Source: Gp6-AA40 sp035571515 (lineage in GTDB: Bacteria; Acidobacteriota; Vicinamibacteria; Vicinamibacterales; UBA2999). Taken from it: 64,000 nt of DNA. Location of the stretch: assembly GCA_035571515.1 (NCBI GenBank), contig DATNCQ010000207.1, positions 5,077 to 69,076 of the forward strand. Direction: 5' to 3'. Shown piece by piece: positions 1-10,508 of the stretch (positions are counted from its first letter, which is position 1; every line of letters starts with the position of its first letter). The position numbers and the translations under genes were made by a program. Below the pieces are notes generated by a model. It was not told where the DNA came from and made no database searches. It saw only the letters and a list, made by a program, of their open reading frames with translations.

Positions 1-10
1 GGACACGTTT

Positions 11-2191
11 ATGATCGTGCGACTTGCCGCAGCCGGCTTCCTGGTGATGTTCGCTGCGCCCGCACTCGCTCAGAATACGGCCGACCAGAATCAGACGCAG
101 GATCAGGACGTCACCTATCAGGAACAGGTGGTCGTCACCGCGTCGAAGACGGAAGAGCAGCTCGTCAACGCCCCCGCCGCCGTCAGCGTCATCTCCACCG
201 AGACGATCCAGAACTCGCCCGCCACCAACATCGGCGACCTGCTGCGCGCGGTTCCCGGCGTGAACGTCTCGCAGGTGTCGGCGCGCGACGTCAACATCAC
301 GACGCGCGGCGCGACGTCCACACTCTCGACTTCGCAGCTCGCGCTCGTTGACGGCCGCAGCGTCTACCTCGATTTCTTCGGCATGGTGATGTGGGACCTG
401 GTGCCGACCAACCCCGACGAAATCCGTCAGATCGAGGTGATCCGCGGTCCCGCCTCCGCCATCTGGGGCGCCAACGCGATGAGCGGCGTCGTCAACGTGA
501 TCACGCGGTCGCCGCGCGAGGTCGCCGCCACCGGCAGGGGCACGCAGCTGACGATCGGCGCCGGCTCGTTCAATCGCAGCGTCACCGGCGTCGATGCGCA
601 AGGCGGCGCGGTCACCCGCGACCAGGGTGCCGGCTCGCTGTTCTACGTCAACGGCTCGCACGCGGAAGCGGTCAACGATCGGTGGGCGTTCAAGCTCGGG
701 GCGGGGTACCTGACGCAGGACCCGATGCCGCGTCCGCCCGGCGTCATCCCCAACGCCTTCAACACGCCGTACCCGCCCTTCACCAACGAGGGGACCCAGC
801 AGCCGAAGTTCGACGCGCGCGTCGATCGCGACCTGGCGAACAACGGCGGCACGGTGTCGTTCGAGGGCGGCGTTGCGGGCACAGAGGGGCTGATCTACAG
901 CGGCATCGGCCCGTTCAACATCGCCAGCGGCTCCACGCTCGGCTACTTCATGACGCGGTACCAGAAGGGAGGCCGGCGCCTCGCCTTTTTCACCAATCTC
1001 CTCGACGGCAACGCGTCGAACCTGCTCGCGTTCACGCCGACCGGACGGCCGCTGCCGCTCGACTTCGATACCAAGACGTTCGACTTCGAGGCCAACGACG
1101 TCAAGGCGCTGGGGACGAAGAACGTCCTCAGCTACGGCGGCAATTTCCGCCACAACACCTTCGACATCTCGATCGCGCCGGCGCCGAATGAAGACAGCCG
1201 GAACGAGGGCGGCGTCTACCTGCAGGACGAAATCTTCCTCAGCAACTACCTGCGCTGGGTCGTCGGCGGACGCGTGGACAAGTTCTCGTCGATCGACAAC
1301 GCGGTCTTCTCGCCGCGCACGACGCTGATGATCAAGCCGGCGGCCGATCACACGTTCCGCGTGTCGTTCAACCGCGCCTTCCGCGCGCCGTCCTTCATCA
1401 ACAACCACATCAACACGACGATCCGGAACCAGGTGGATCTGAGCCGCGTGGCGCCCATCCCACAGCTGTCGCCGTTCGTCTTTCCGATCGGGGCGGTCGG
1501 CAACCCCAACCTGAAGCAGGAGACGATGACCGCGTATGAGGTCGGCTACACGGGCGTCGTCCTGAAGCGCGCGACGGTGACGGCCGCCGCCTACTGGAAC
1601 AACACGAAGGACGGGATCTACTTCACGCCGAACGGCGCGTACTCGGCGGCCAACCCGCCACCGGGCTGGCCGCTGCCGCCGGCCGTCCTCACTGTGCTGG
1701 CGCTCAACAACCCGCCGGTCGTGCTGCCATCGAGCTTCACCTACCTGAACCTCGGGAACGTGAAGGACAAGGGGATCGAGCTCGGTGTCGACGGCGCCGT
1801 CAACCGCTACCTGAACGTCTTCACGAACTACTCGTACCAGTGGATGCCGGTGGCCGAGGACCTGCCGGCGGGCACGTCGATCAACGACATCAACTGGCCG
1901 GCCAAGAACCGGTTCAACGCCGGCTTCGACTTCAACTACCAGCGGCTGATCGGCAACATGTCGGTGAACCACACCGATTCGGCGTACTGGCAGGACGTGC
2001 TCGACGTGCGCTATGCCGGCGTCACCAAACCTTTCACCACCGCCAACGCGGGCATCGGCGTGAAGTGGGCGGGTGACAGGGTGGTGACGAGCCTGAAGGT
2101 GATGAACCTGACCAACGAGGACGTGCAGCAGCACATCTTCGGCGACATCATCAAGCGGCAAGTCGTCGGCGAGGCCCGGTTTATCTTCTAG
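11..2191 (+). CDS. TonB-dependent outer-membrane receptor
   Basis: A 726-residue TonB-dependent receptor of the outer membrane, expected to import a scarce ligand such as a siderophore, corrinoid or glycan using TonB energy. Residues 1-21 form a signal peptide ending in ALAQ. A TonB-box-like stretch (VVVTASK) is followed by a plug domain (about residues 40-170) with the typical NPDEIRQIEVIRGPAS and WGANAMSGVVNVIT segments. The rest is a beta-barrel ending in an aromatic residue (ARFIF), as barrel proteins do. There is no N-terminal carboxypeptidase-regulatory domain, unlike the two Oar-like receptors later in the window. The ligand cannot be read from the sequence. The stop codon is followed three bases later by a palindromic repeat. 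Confidence 0.93.
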   Translation: MIVRLAAAGFLVMFAAPALAQNTADQNQTQDQDVTYQEQVVVTASKTEEQLVNAPAAVSVISTETIQNSPATNIGDLLRAVPGVNVSQVSARDVNITTRGATSTLSTSQLALVDGRSVYLDFFGMVMWDLVPTNPDEIRQIEVIRGPASAIWGANAMSGVVNVITRSPREVAATGRGTQLTIGAGSFNRSVTGVDAQGGAVTRDQGAGSLFYVNGSHAEAVNDRWAFKLGAGYLTQDPMPRPPGVIPNAFNTPYPPFTNEGTQQPKFDARVDRDLANNGGTVSFEGGVAGTEGLIYSGIGPFNIASGSTLGYFMTRYQKGGRRLAFFTNLLDGNASNLLAFTPTGRPLPLDFDTKTFDFEANDVKALGTKNVLSYGGNFRHNTFDISIAPAPNEDSRNEGGVYLQDEIFLSNYLRWVVGGRVDKFSSIDNAVFSPRTTLMIKPAADHTFRVSFNRAFRAPSFINNHINTTIRNQVDLSRVAPIPQLSPFVFPIGAVGNPNLKQETMTAYEVGYTGVVLKRATVTAAAYWNNTKDGIYFTPNGAYSAANPPPGWPLPPAVLTVLALNNPPVVLPSSFTYLNLGNVKDKGIELGVDGAVNRYLNVFTNYSYQWMPVAEDLPAGTSINDINWPAKNRFNAGFDFNYQRLIGNMSVNHTDSAYWQDVLDVRYAGVTKPFTTANAGIGVKWAGDRVVTSLKVMNLTNEDVQQHIFGDIIKRQVVGEARFIF

Positions 2192-2194
2192 GAG

Positions 2195-2212
2195 GGCCGG
2201 CTGAAGCCGGCC
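2195..2212. repeat. Palindrome family C between convergent genes
   Basis: The sequence GGCCGGCTGAAGCCGGCC is an inverted repeat around a short loop, starting three bases after the receptor stop codon and lying in the convergent gap to the LigD polymerase gene. A second copy of the same word lies at about 23877-23897. It could act as a bidirectional transcription-terminating hairpin, although no T-run follows. Confidence 0.7.
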
Positions 2213-2230
2213 CCGACGATCGTCGAAGGC

Positions 2231-3253
2231 CTACGAACGTCGAAGGGCGCGCAGGTCCGCGCCCTTCGCTTTCCTCAGCCCCGCCCACGGATCGCCTGCG
2301 TCCTTGATCCGCTGCGCAAAGCTGGCAATCGTGAAGTCCTGCGGCTCGACGCCTTCCTCCACTTCCTCCCACGTGAGCGGCGTCGAGACGCCGGCGAACT
2401 CGCTGGCGCGCGCGCTGTAGGCGCTCGCGAGCGTCTTGCCCAGCACGTTCTGCATGTAGTCCACGTAGATGCGCCGGCCGCGCGCCTTGATCGAACGCTC
2501 GACCGTCGCCTGCTTCGGATGCCGCTCCGCCACCATCGTCGCGACGAGCTGCGCGAAGAGGAACCCCGACTCGTAGGGCGTGCCCGCCGCCACCGGGACG
2601 TAGACGTGCAGGCCGCCCGCCCCTGACGTTTTCGCGAAGCCGGGCGCCTTCAGCGAATGCAGCGCGTCGCGCACCCAGCGCGCGACGTCGAGCACGCGCG
2701 CGTAGGGGAGGCCATCCGGCGGATCGAGATCGATGGCGACGTGGTCGATGACGGCGGGCGAGGTGACGCGCGAGAACCAGGGATCCTGCGAGATCGATCC
2801 CAGCTGCGCCGTGTAGAGGAGCGTCGTCAGCAGCCCGCCGACCAGGTGCGGACGCGTCTCGGTTCCCGTCGCGACGCGCTCGATGCGCACACCGTCGGGC
2901 ACCTTGTCAGGCGCGCGATGCTGGTAGAACGGGCTGCCCGCGATGCCGTTCGGAAAGCGCTTCATCACCAGCGGCCGGTCGGCCAGCACGGGCAGGATCA
3001 GCGGCGCGACGCGGACGTAGTGGCGAAAGAGATCGCCCTTGGTCAGAGCGCCGGGTCCAGAAGGACTCGGCCTACTCCGCGTAGGGCGGGTCCTTTCGGA
3101 CCCGCCGGGCCAGAACACCTTGCCGAGATTCGAGACCTCGAGCCGCCCTCCTGGAAACGTGATGCTGCCGCTCCCGGGGCCGCGCTCAATCTCGTCGAGT
3201 TGTGTCAGCAGCGATTGGAGAGTGCTCTTTGTGGGTGCGCTCGCGCCTGCCAT
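2231..3253 (-). CDS. ligD: LigD-type NHEJ primase-polymerase domain protein
   Basis: A 340-residue stand-alone polymerase (PolDom) of the LigD family, which fills and extends ends during Ku-dependent non-homologous end joining. Visible family signatures are the SNLGKVFWP start of the domain, the metal-binding DLD (D175, D177) in AIDLDPPDG, and TSGAGGLHVYVP (about 209-220). Family members run from VFWP directly into LTKGDL. Here about 19 residues (51-69, starting GSERTRPTR) are inserted, encoded by a genome repeat at 3081-3106. No nuclease or ligase domain is fused. The gene overlaps the upstream OB-fold fragment by 68 bp and lies downstream of ku on the same strand. Confidence 0.93.
   Translation of the reverse strand: MAGASAPTKSTLQSLLTQLDEIERGPGSGSITFPGGRLEVSNLGKVFWPGGSERTRPTRSRPSPSGPGALTKGDLFRHYVRVAPLILPVLADRPLVMKRFPNGIAGSPFYQHRAPDKVPDGVRIERVATGTETRPHLVGGLLTTLLYTAQLGSISQDPWFSRVTSPAVIDHVAIDLDPPDGLPYARVLDVARWVRDALHSLKAPGFAKTSGAGGLHVYVPVAAGTPYESGFLFAQLVATMVAERHPKQATVERSIKARGRRIYVDYMQNVLGKTLASAYSARASEFAGVSTPLTWEEVEEGVEPQDFTIASFAQRIKDAGDPWAGLRKAKGADLRALRRS
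3081..3106. repeat. Palindrome family A inside LigD polymerase gene
   Basis: Perfect inverted repeat with arms GGCGGGTCC and GGACCCGCC around TTTC, preceded by GTAG. It lies in frame in the coding sequence and accounts for the extra residues GGSERTRPT near residue 50. The same word recurs at 10159, 22451, 26426 and 32059, with variants at 5943 and 60113. Confidence 0.9.
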
Positions 3254-3587
3254 GCTTGCCGGGTGCCTCCAGCCCCGCGAACACGGGACGCCGAAGCCGG
3301 CCGTCCCTCGTCCAGCCCGAGAACTGTACTCGTACCGCGAGGGTGGGCTTCACCCAGTGGGCGCGCTCCTTCGTGTCGGGGACGACGGCGAACGGCGAGG
3401 TTCTCGTCTTGTGCCCGCGCAATTGCTTCCAGACGAGGCCCAGCTGCGCGTCGGTGAAGCCCGACGCCGCGCGTCCGACGTAGCGCAGCTCGCCCTGGTC
3501 GCCCATGAGGCCCAGGAGCAGCGACCCGAAGAACGGACGGGAGCCGCGCGGCTCGGTCCAGCCGCCGACGATGCAGGTGTGGGTCAT
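3186..3587 (-). CDS. Stand-alone C-terminal OB-fold domain of an NHEJ DNA ligase (adenylation domain absent)
   Basis: A 133-residue protein matching only the C-terminal OB-fold part of LigD-type ATP-dependent ligases: it begins at the family's VIGG(Y/W)TxPRGSR motif (here CIVGGWTEPRGSR), followed by LLLGLMGDQGELRYVGRAASGF and the WVKPTLAVRVQF...WTRDGRLRRPVF end. The nucleotidyltransferase half with the KxDG lysine is not encoded here or elsewhere in the window. The ATG at 3587 overlaps the ku stop (TGATG), so translation is probably coupled. The 3' end overlaps the polymerase gene in another frame, as though a former ligase-polymerase fusion had been frameshifted apart. It may be a relic or a trans-acting domain. 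Confidence 0.7.
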   Translation of the reverse strand: MTHTCIVGGWTEPRGSRPFFGSLLLGLMGDQGELRYVGRAASGFTDAQLGLVWKQLRGHKTRTSPFAVVPDTKERAHWVKPTLAVRVQFSGWTRDGRLRRPVFAGLEAPGKHGRRERTHKEHSPIAADTTRRD

Positions 3588-4429
3588 CAGGCGGCGTGCG
3601 ATCGTTTGCGGGCGCGCGCCGTCGTTTTCTGCGCGCGAGCGGTCTTCTTCTTGCCGCCACCGGTCCCTTGCAGCGACTGCCGCAGCCGCTCCATCAGGTC
3701 CACCACGTCGGCGTTCCGCGGCTCGACGTGATCGACGAGGTGCGCCTCCTTGCCTTTGAGCTTGGCCTTGATGATCTTCATCAGGTTCTCGCGGTACTCG
3801 TCGGTGTACTGCGCGGGGTCCCACTTGTCTTCGAGGTTCTCGACGAGCGTCCGCGCCATCTGCAGCTCGGGCTTCCGAATGTCCTTCGCGGGCGGGAAGT
3901 GGTACTCGCGGACGTCGACGAGCTCCTCGGCGTAGCGCATGAGCGTCAGCACCATCGCGTCGCCGGCCACTTCGAGGGCCGCGAGGTGCTGTGCCTCGCG
4001 CAGCACGATCGTCGCGATGCCGACGAGGCCGGTCTCCTTGATCGCTTCGCGCAGCAGCGCGTACGCGCGTTCGCCGCCTTTGGCTGGCACCAGGTAATAG
4101 GCGCTCTCGAAGAAGCGGTCGTCGATCTCGTCGGGCTTGACGAAGCTGCGGATGTCGACCGTGCGGCTCTTCTCGAGCGCGGCGGTCTTGAAATCGTCCT
4201 TCGTCAGGACGACGAAGCGTCCTTTCTGGTACTCATAGCCCTTGACGAGCTCGTCCCACGCGACGGGCTTGCCTTCGCGCGCGCAGACGCGCTCGAAGCG
4301 CACGGGCGACTTGTCTTCTGCGTGAAGCATCCGGAAGCGGGGCCGCGAATCGCGGACCGCGGTGTGCAGCTCGACCGGGATATTGACGAGGCCGAACGCG
4401 ATCGACCCCTTCCACAATGCACGCGCCAT
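3587..4429 (-). CDS. ku: Non-homologous end joining protein Ku
   Basis: Bacterial Ku, 280 residues, which binds double-strand DNA ends as a homodimer and recruits LigD. The N-terminus MARALWKGSIAFGLVNIPVEL is diagnostic, followed by the bridge-region segments and the conserved KPELQMA...LVENLEDKWDP and YRENLMKIIKAKLKGKE. A basic tail (GGGKKKTARAQKTTARARKRS) forms the usual lysine-rich extension. The start at 4429 is chosen because it begins the family motif; an in-frame ATG at 4468 would add 13 residues encoded by a CCAAGCTCC-type repeat. The stop overlaps the start of the OB-fold gene. Confidence 0.95.
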   Translation of the reverse strand: MARALWKGSIAFGLVNIPVELHTAVRDSRPRFRMLHAEDKSPVRFERVCAREGKPVAWDELVKGYEYQKGRFVVLTKDDFKTAALEKSRTVDIRSFVKPDEIDDRFFESAYYLVPAKGGERAYALLREAIKETGLVGIATIVLREAQHLAALEVAGDAMVLTLMRYAEELVDVREYHFPPAKDIRKPELQMARTLVENLEDKWDPAQYTDEYRENLMKIIKAKLKGKEAHLVDHVEPRNADVVDLMERLRQSLQGTGGGKKKTARAQKTTARARKRSHAA

Positions 4430-4443
4430 GAACCAGAGCGTGT

Positions 4444-4511
4444 GCAAGCTCCAAGCCCCAAGCTCCAATTCGAACCCACTTGGAGCTTGGATCTTGGAAC
4501 TTGGAGCTTGA
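4444..4511. repeat. CCAAGCTCCAAG-type repeat (family F), inverted
   Basis: Repeated AGCTCCAAGC words on the left are followed by their reverse complements (TTGGAGCTTGGATCTTGG...) on the right, forming an imperfect long hairpin between ku and the DUF2934 gene. The same word family appears at 22401-22440. Confidence 0.8.
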
Positions 4512-4513
4512 TC

Positions 4514-4798
4514 TTAACTGGACCGGCGCGAACGCAGCTCGCGCTCCGCCTCGACCCAATCGTCGAAATCCTGCCCGTCGCTGCCGCCGCGGCGCAGGTA
4601 GCGGTGATACGCGGCCTCGGCGATTTCGTCGTAGGTCGGGTTGTCGTTCCCGTTCGGCGCGGTCCCCGCGCCTGAGGAGGCGGACCTGTCGGCGGCCGCA
4701 TCAGCGGAAGCGGATCGCGGCGACGCTGATCGCGCGGGACCTCGGCTTCGCGAGCGGGTCGTCGGTTTGTCGTTTGGTGTACTGGTGGTTCTGGGCAC
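4514..4798 (-). CDS. DUF2934 domain protein
   Basis: A 94-residue protein with a Ser/Arg/Thr-rich, probably disordered first half and a C-terminal DUF2934 helix-turn-helix-like motif (IAEAAYHRYLRRGG then DFDDWVEAERELR). The family is common in acidobacteria and has no established function. The GTG at 4798 is chosen because AGGAG (reverse complement of 4808-4812) lies nine bases upstream; a GTG at 4825 would overlap the likely promoter. It is transcribed towards ku and may be part of the same unit. Confidence 0.75.
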   Translation of the reverse strand: MPRTTSTPNDKPTTRSRSRGPARSASPRSASADAAADRSASSGAGTAPNGNDNPTYDEIAEAAYHRYLRRGGSDGQDFDDWVEAERELRSRRSS

Positions 4799-4825
4799 GG
4801 CGGGCAACTCCTGTGAAGCGATCAC

Positions 4826-4853
4826 ATTGTAGTCAACGGGACCATGTATTCAA
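4826..4853 (-). promoter_or_regulatory. Probable sigma-70 promoter of the DUF2934 gene
   Basis: On the minus strand TTGAAT (4853-4848) and TACAAT (4831-4826) are separated by 16 bases, followed by an AGGAG ribosome-binding site and the GTG start at 4798. The match to the consensus is good for such a GC-rich region. Confidence 0.55.
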
Positions 4854-4970
4854 CGGCGTGACAACGCCGTCTCGACCGTGTGTCGTCCTCTCGTGTGCCA
4901 GCTCGTCCGCTCGAGTCCGACGTTGCAGTCTTAACGGCAAGTCGTGCCGAATCGGAGACGACGCGATCCG

Positions 4971-8330
<3,360 letters not shown>

Positions 8331-8354
8331 GTCGAATCTCGCCGTTCGCGAGCC

Positions 8355-10508
8355 TCAGGGCGTCCCCGAGCGTGCCGAGGGGCGGACGACGAGAATGTGC
8401 GCCACCCGCTCGCTCGGATCCAGCTTCACGAAATTCCATTCACCGCGCCAGGCGTACTTCGCGCCGTCGAGCAGGTCCTCGACGACGTAGCGCTCGCGCG
8501 CGCCGATGCCCATCTCCCAGATCGGCACCTGCACCCACCCCTGCTGCGTCCAGTGCGGGTCGGTGTTGGCGACGACGAGCACGCGCCCCGCCGGATGCCA
8601 TTTGCCGAACCACACCAAGTTCGGGTTGTCGGCCTGGTAGAAGCTCAACGTGGCGTTCTGCTGCAGCGCGGGCTGCTGGCGGCGGATGGCGTTGACGCGC
8701 GCGATCAGCTCGCGGAGGCTGTCGGCCTGGTTCCAGTCGCGCGGCTTGATCTGGTACTTCTCGGAGTCGAGATACTCCTCGGAGCCTTTCTTCACCGGCT
8801 CGTTCTCGCACAGCTCGAAGCCGCTGTAGATGCCGTAGCTCGCGGCGAGCGTGGCGGCGAGGATCAGCCGTACCTCGAATGCCGCGCGCCCGCCGGTCTG
8901 CAGGTACTCGTGCAGGATGTCGGGCGTGTTGGCGAAGAAGTTCGGCCGCATGTACTCCTGCAGCTCGGTCTTGGTCAGCTCGTTGAGGTAGTCGCGCAGC
9001 TCGTGCGCCGAGTTGCGCCAGGTGAAATACGTGTACGACTGGTTGAAGCCGGCCTTCGCCAGGTAGCGCATCACCGTCGGGCGGGTGAACGCCTCCGCCA
9101 GGAAGATCGTGTCCGGGTGGTCGCGGCGGATCTCCGCGATGACCCATTCCCAGAAGCGGAACGACTTGGTGTGCGGGTTGTCGACGCGGAACGTGCGGAC
9201 GCCGTGGCCGATCCAGAAGAGGAAGACGTCCTTCAGCGCGTTCCAGAGCGATTCCCATTCCGCCGACTCGAAGTCGATCGGATAGATGTCCTGGTATTTC
9301 TTCGGCGGGTTTTCCGCGTACTTGATCGAGCCGTCCGGGCGATGGCGGAACCAGCCCGGGTGCTCGCGCACCCACGGGTGATCGGGCGATGCCTGGAACG
9401 CGATGTCGAGCGCGACGTCCATGCCGAGACGGTTGGCGAGCCGGACGAAGCGATCGAAGTCGTCGAGCGTGCCGAGGCCCGGCTCGATGGCGGTGTGTCC
9501 GCCGGCCGCGGAACCGATCGCCCACGGGCTGCCCGGGTCGCCCGCCCCGGCGGCGAGCGCGTTGTTGCGCCCCTTGCGGTGCGTCTCGCCGATCGGGTGC
9601 ACCGGCGGCAGGTAGACGATGTCGAAGCCCATCGCCGCGATGTCGCTGAGCCGCGACTCGGCTTCGCGGAACGTCCCGCTGCGCGACGGATCGCTCGTGA
9701 CCGAGCGCGGGAACATCTCGTACCACGCGCCAAAGGTCGCGCGCACCGTATCGACCCGGCAGATGAGCGTGCGGTCGTAGGTCGTCGAGGCGGTGCGGTC
9801 GGGCCGCGCGTCCATCAGCGCGCGCAGCGACGGGTCTTTCGCCGCCCAGACGCGCGCGACCTGTGGGCTCGCGCCGCGCAGCATGTCGGCGATCTCGACC
9901 AGGCGCAGGTTCTCACCGAGGGAAGACGGACCCGCCTGCGCGGCCGCCTGCTGAACGATCTCCGCGCCTTCGAGCAACTCGCTCGACACGTCCTGCCCCG
10001 CGTCGGCCTTGGCGACGAGCCCCTTCAGCCACGACCCGAAGCGATCGACCCACGCTTCGACGGTGTACTCGTAGTCGCCGGGGGCCGTGACGGTGAAGGT
10101 CCCCTCCCAGCGATCGTTGTCGCGTGCGATGAGCCGAACTTCGTGCCACGCCGGGTCTGGCGGGTCCGAAAGGACCCGCCCTACATCTGTACGACCCGCC
10201 TGGGCGGAAGGACGTGGGGCGGGTTCGGCCGAGCGCGGGTCACCAGGCGATGGCCGACCCGCCGGAACGCGTCGGTACTTCACCACCCCCGCCAGCAGAT
10301 CGTGGCCGTCGGCGAAGATGTCCGCGCTCACCGTCACCGCCTCGCCGCAGCTGCGCTTGATGGGGAAGCGGCCGCCGTCGATCTCCGGCCAGACGCGCTC
10401 GACGATGACACGGCCACGCGAGCGAAGCCCCGGGCCGGCCTTCTCTCGAGCGGACGCCGGGTCGGTCTCCACCTGTGTCCCGGGCGAGCGAAGCGAATCG
10501 AGGGGCAT
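8355..10508 (-). CDS. glgE: Alpha-1,4-glucan:maltose-1-phosphate maltosyltransferase GlgE
   Basis: A 717-residue GH13_3 enzyme that elongates alpha-1,4-glucan from maltose-1-phosphate. The N-terminal domain starts at RVIVERVWPEIDGGRFP; the catalytic nucleophile is D443 (FRVDNPHTK) and the acid E472 (FLAEAFT). The ATG at 10508 overlaps the glgX stop (TGATG), implying coupled translation. Residues about 82-118 are an insert not seen in the family between VVKYR and WHEVRLIARDNDRWEG. It contains GRVLSDPP, encoded by palindrome A and degenerate neighbours (10152-10262). The insert falls in the N-terminal beta-sandwich, away from the active site, so activity could be retained. Confidence 0.95.
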   Translation of the reverse strand: MPLDSLRSPGTQVETDPASAREKAGPGLRSRGRVIVERVWPEIDGGRFPIKRSCGEAVTVSADIFADGHDLLAGVVKYRRVPAGRPSPGDPRSAEPAPRPSAQAGRTDVGRVLSDPPDPAWHEVRLIARDNDRWEGTFTVTAPGDYEYTVEAWVDRFGSWLKGLVAKADAGQDVSSELLEGAEIVQQAAAQAGPSSLGENLRLVEIADMLRGASPQVARVWAAKDPSLRALMDARPDRTASTTYDRTLICRVDTVRATFGAWYEMFPRSVTSDPSRSGTFREAESRLSDIAAMGFDIVYLPPVHPIGETHRKGRNNALAAGAGDPGSPWAIGSAAGGHTAIEPGLGTLDDFDRFVRLANRLGMDVALDIAFQASPDHPWVREHPGWFRHRPDGSIKYAENPPKKYQDIYPIDFESAEWESLWNALKDVFLFWIGHGVRTFRVDNPHTKSFRFWEWVIAEIRRDHPDTIFLAEAFTRPTVMRYLAKAGFNQSYTYFTWRNSAHELRDYLNELTKTELQEYMRPNFFANTPDILHEYLQTGGRAAFEVRLILAATLAASYGIYSGFELCENEPVKKGSEEYLDSEKYQIKPRDWNQADSLRELIARVNAIRRQQPALQQNATLSFYQADNPNLVWFGKWHPAGRVLVVANTDPHWTQQGWVQVPIWEMGIGARERYVVEDLLDGAKYAWRGEWNFVKLDPSERVAHILVVRPSARSGTP
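10159..10262. repeat. Palindrome family A plus degenerate copies inside glgE
   Basis: A perfect copy (GGCGGGTCC-GAAA-GGACCCGCC, 10159-10180, followed by CTACAT) is followed by several partial copies containing GACCCGCC or GGCGGGT up to about 10262. The whole block is open in the glgE frame and accounts for the extra residues there. It looks like repeated insertion or expansion at one site. Confidence 0.8.

Noticed and set aside
391..1191. A 266-codon frame overlapping the first receptor gene
   Set aside because: It has a shadow composition (Arg/His/Ala-rich) and no motif. The receptor reads through it in another phase.
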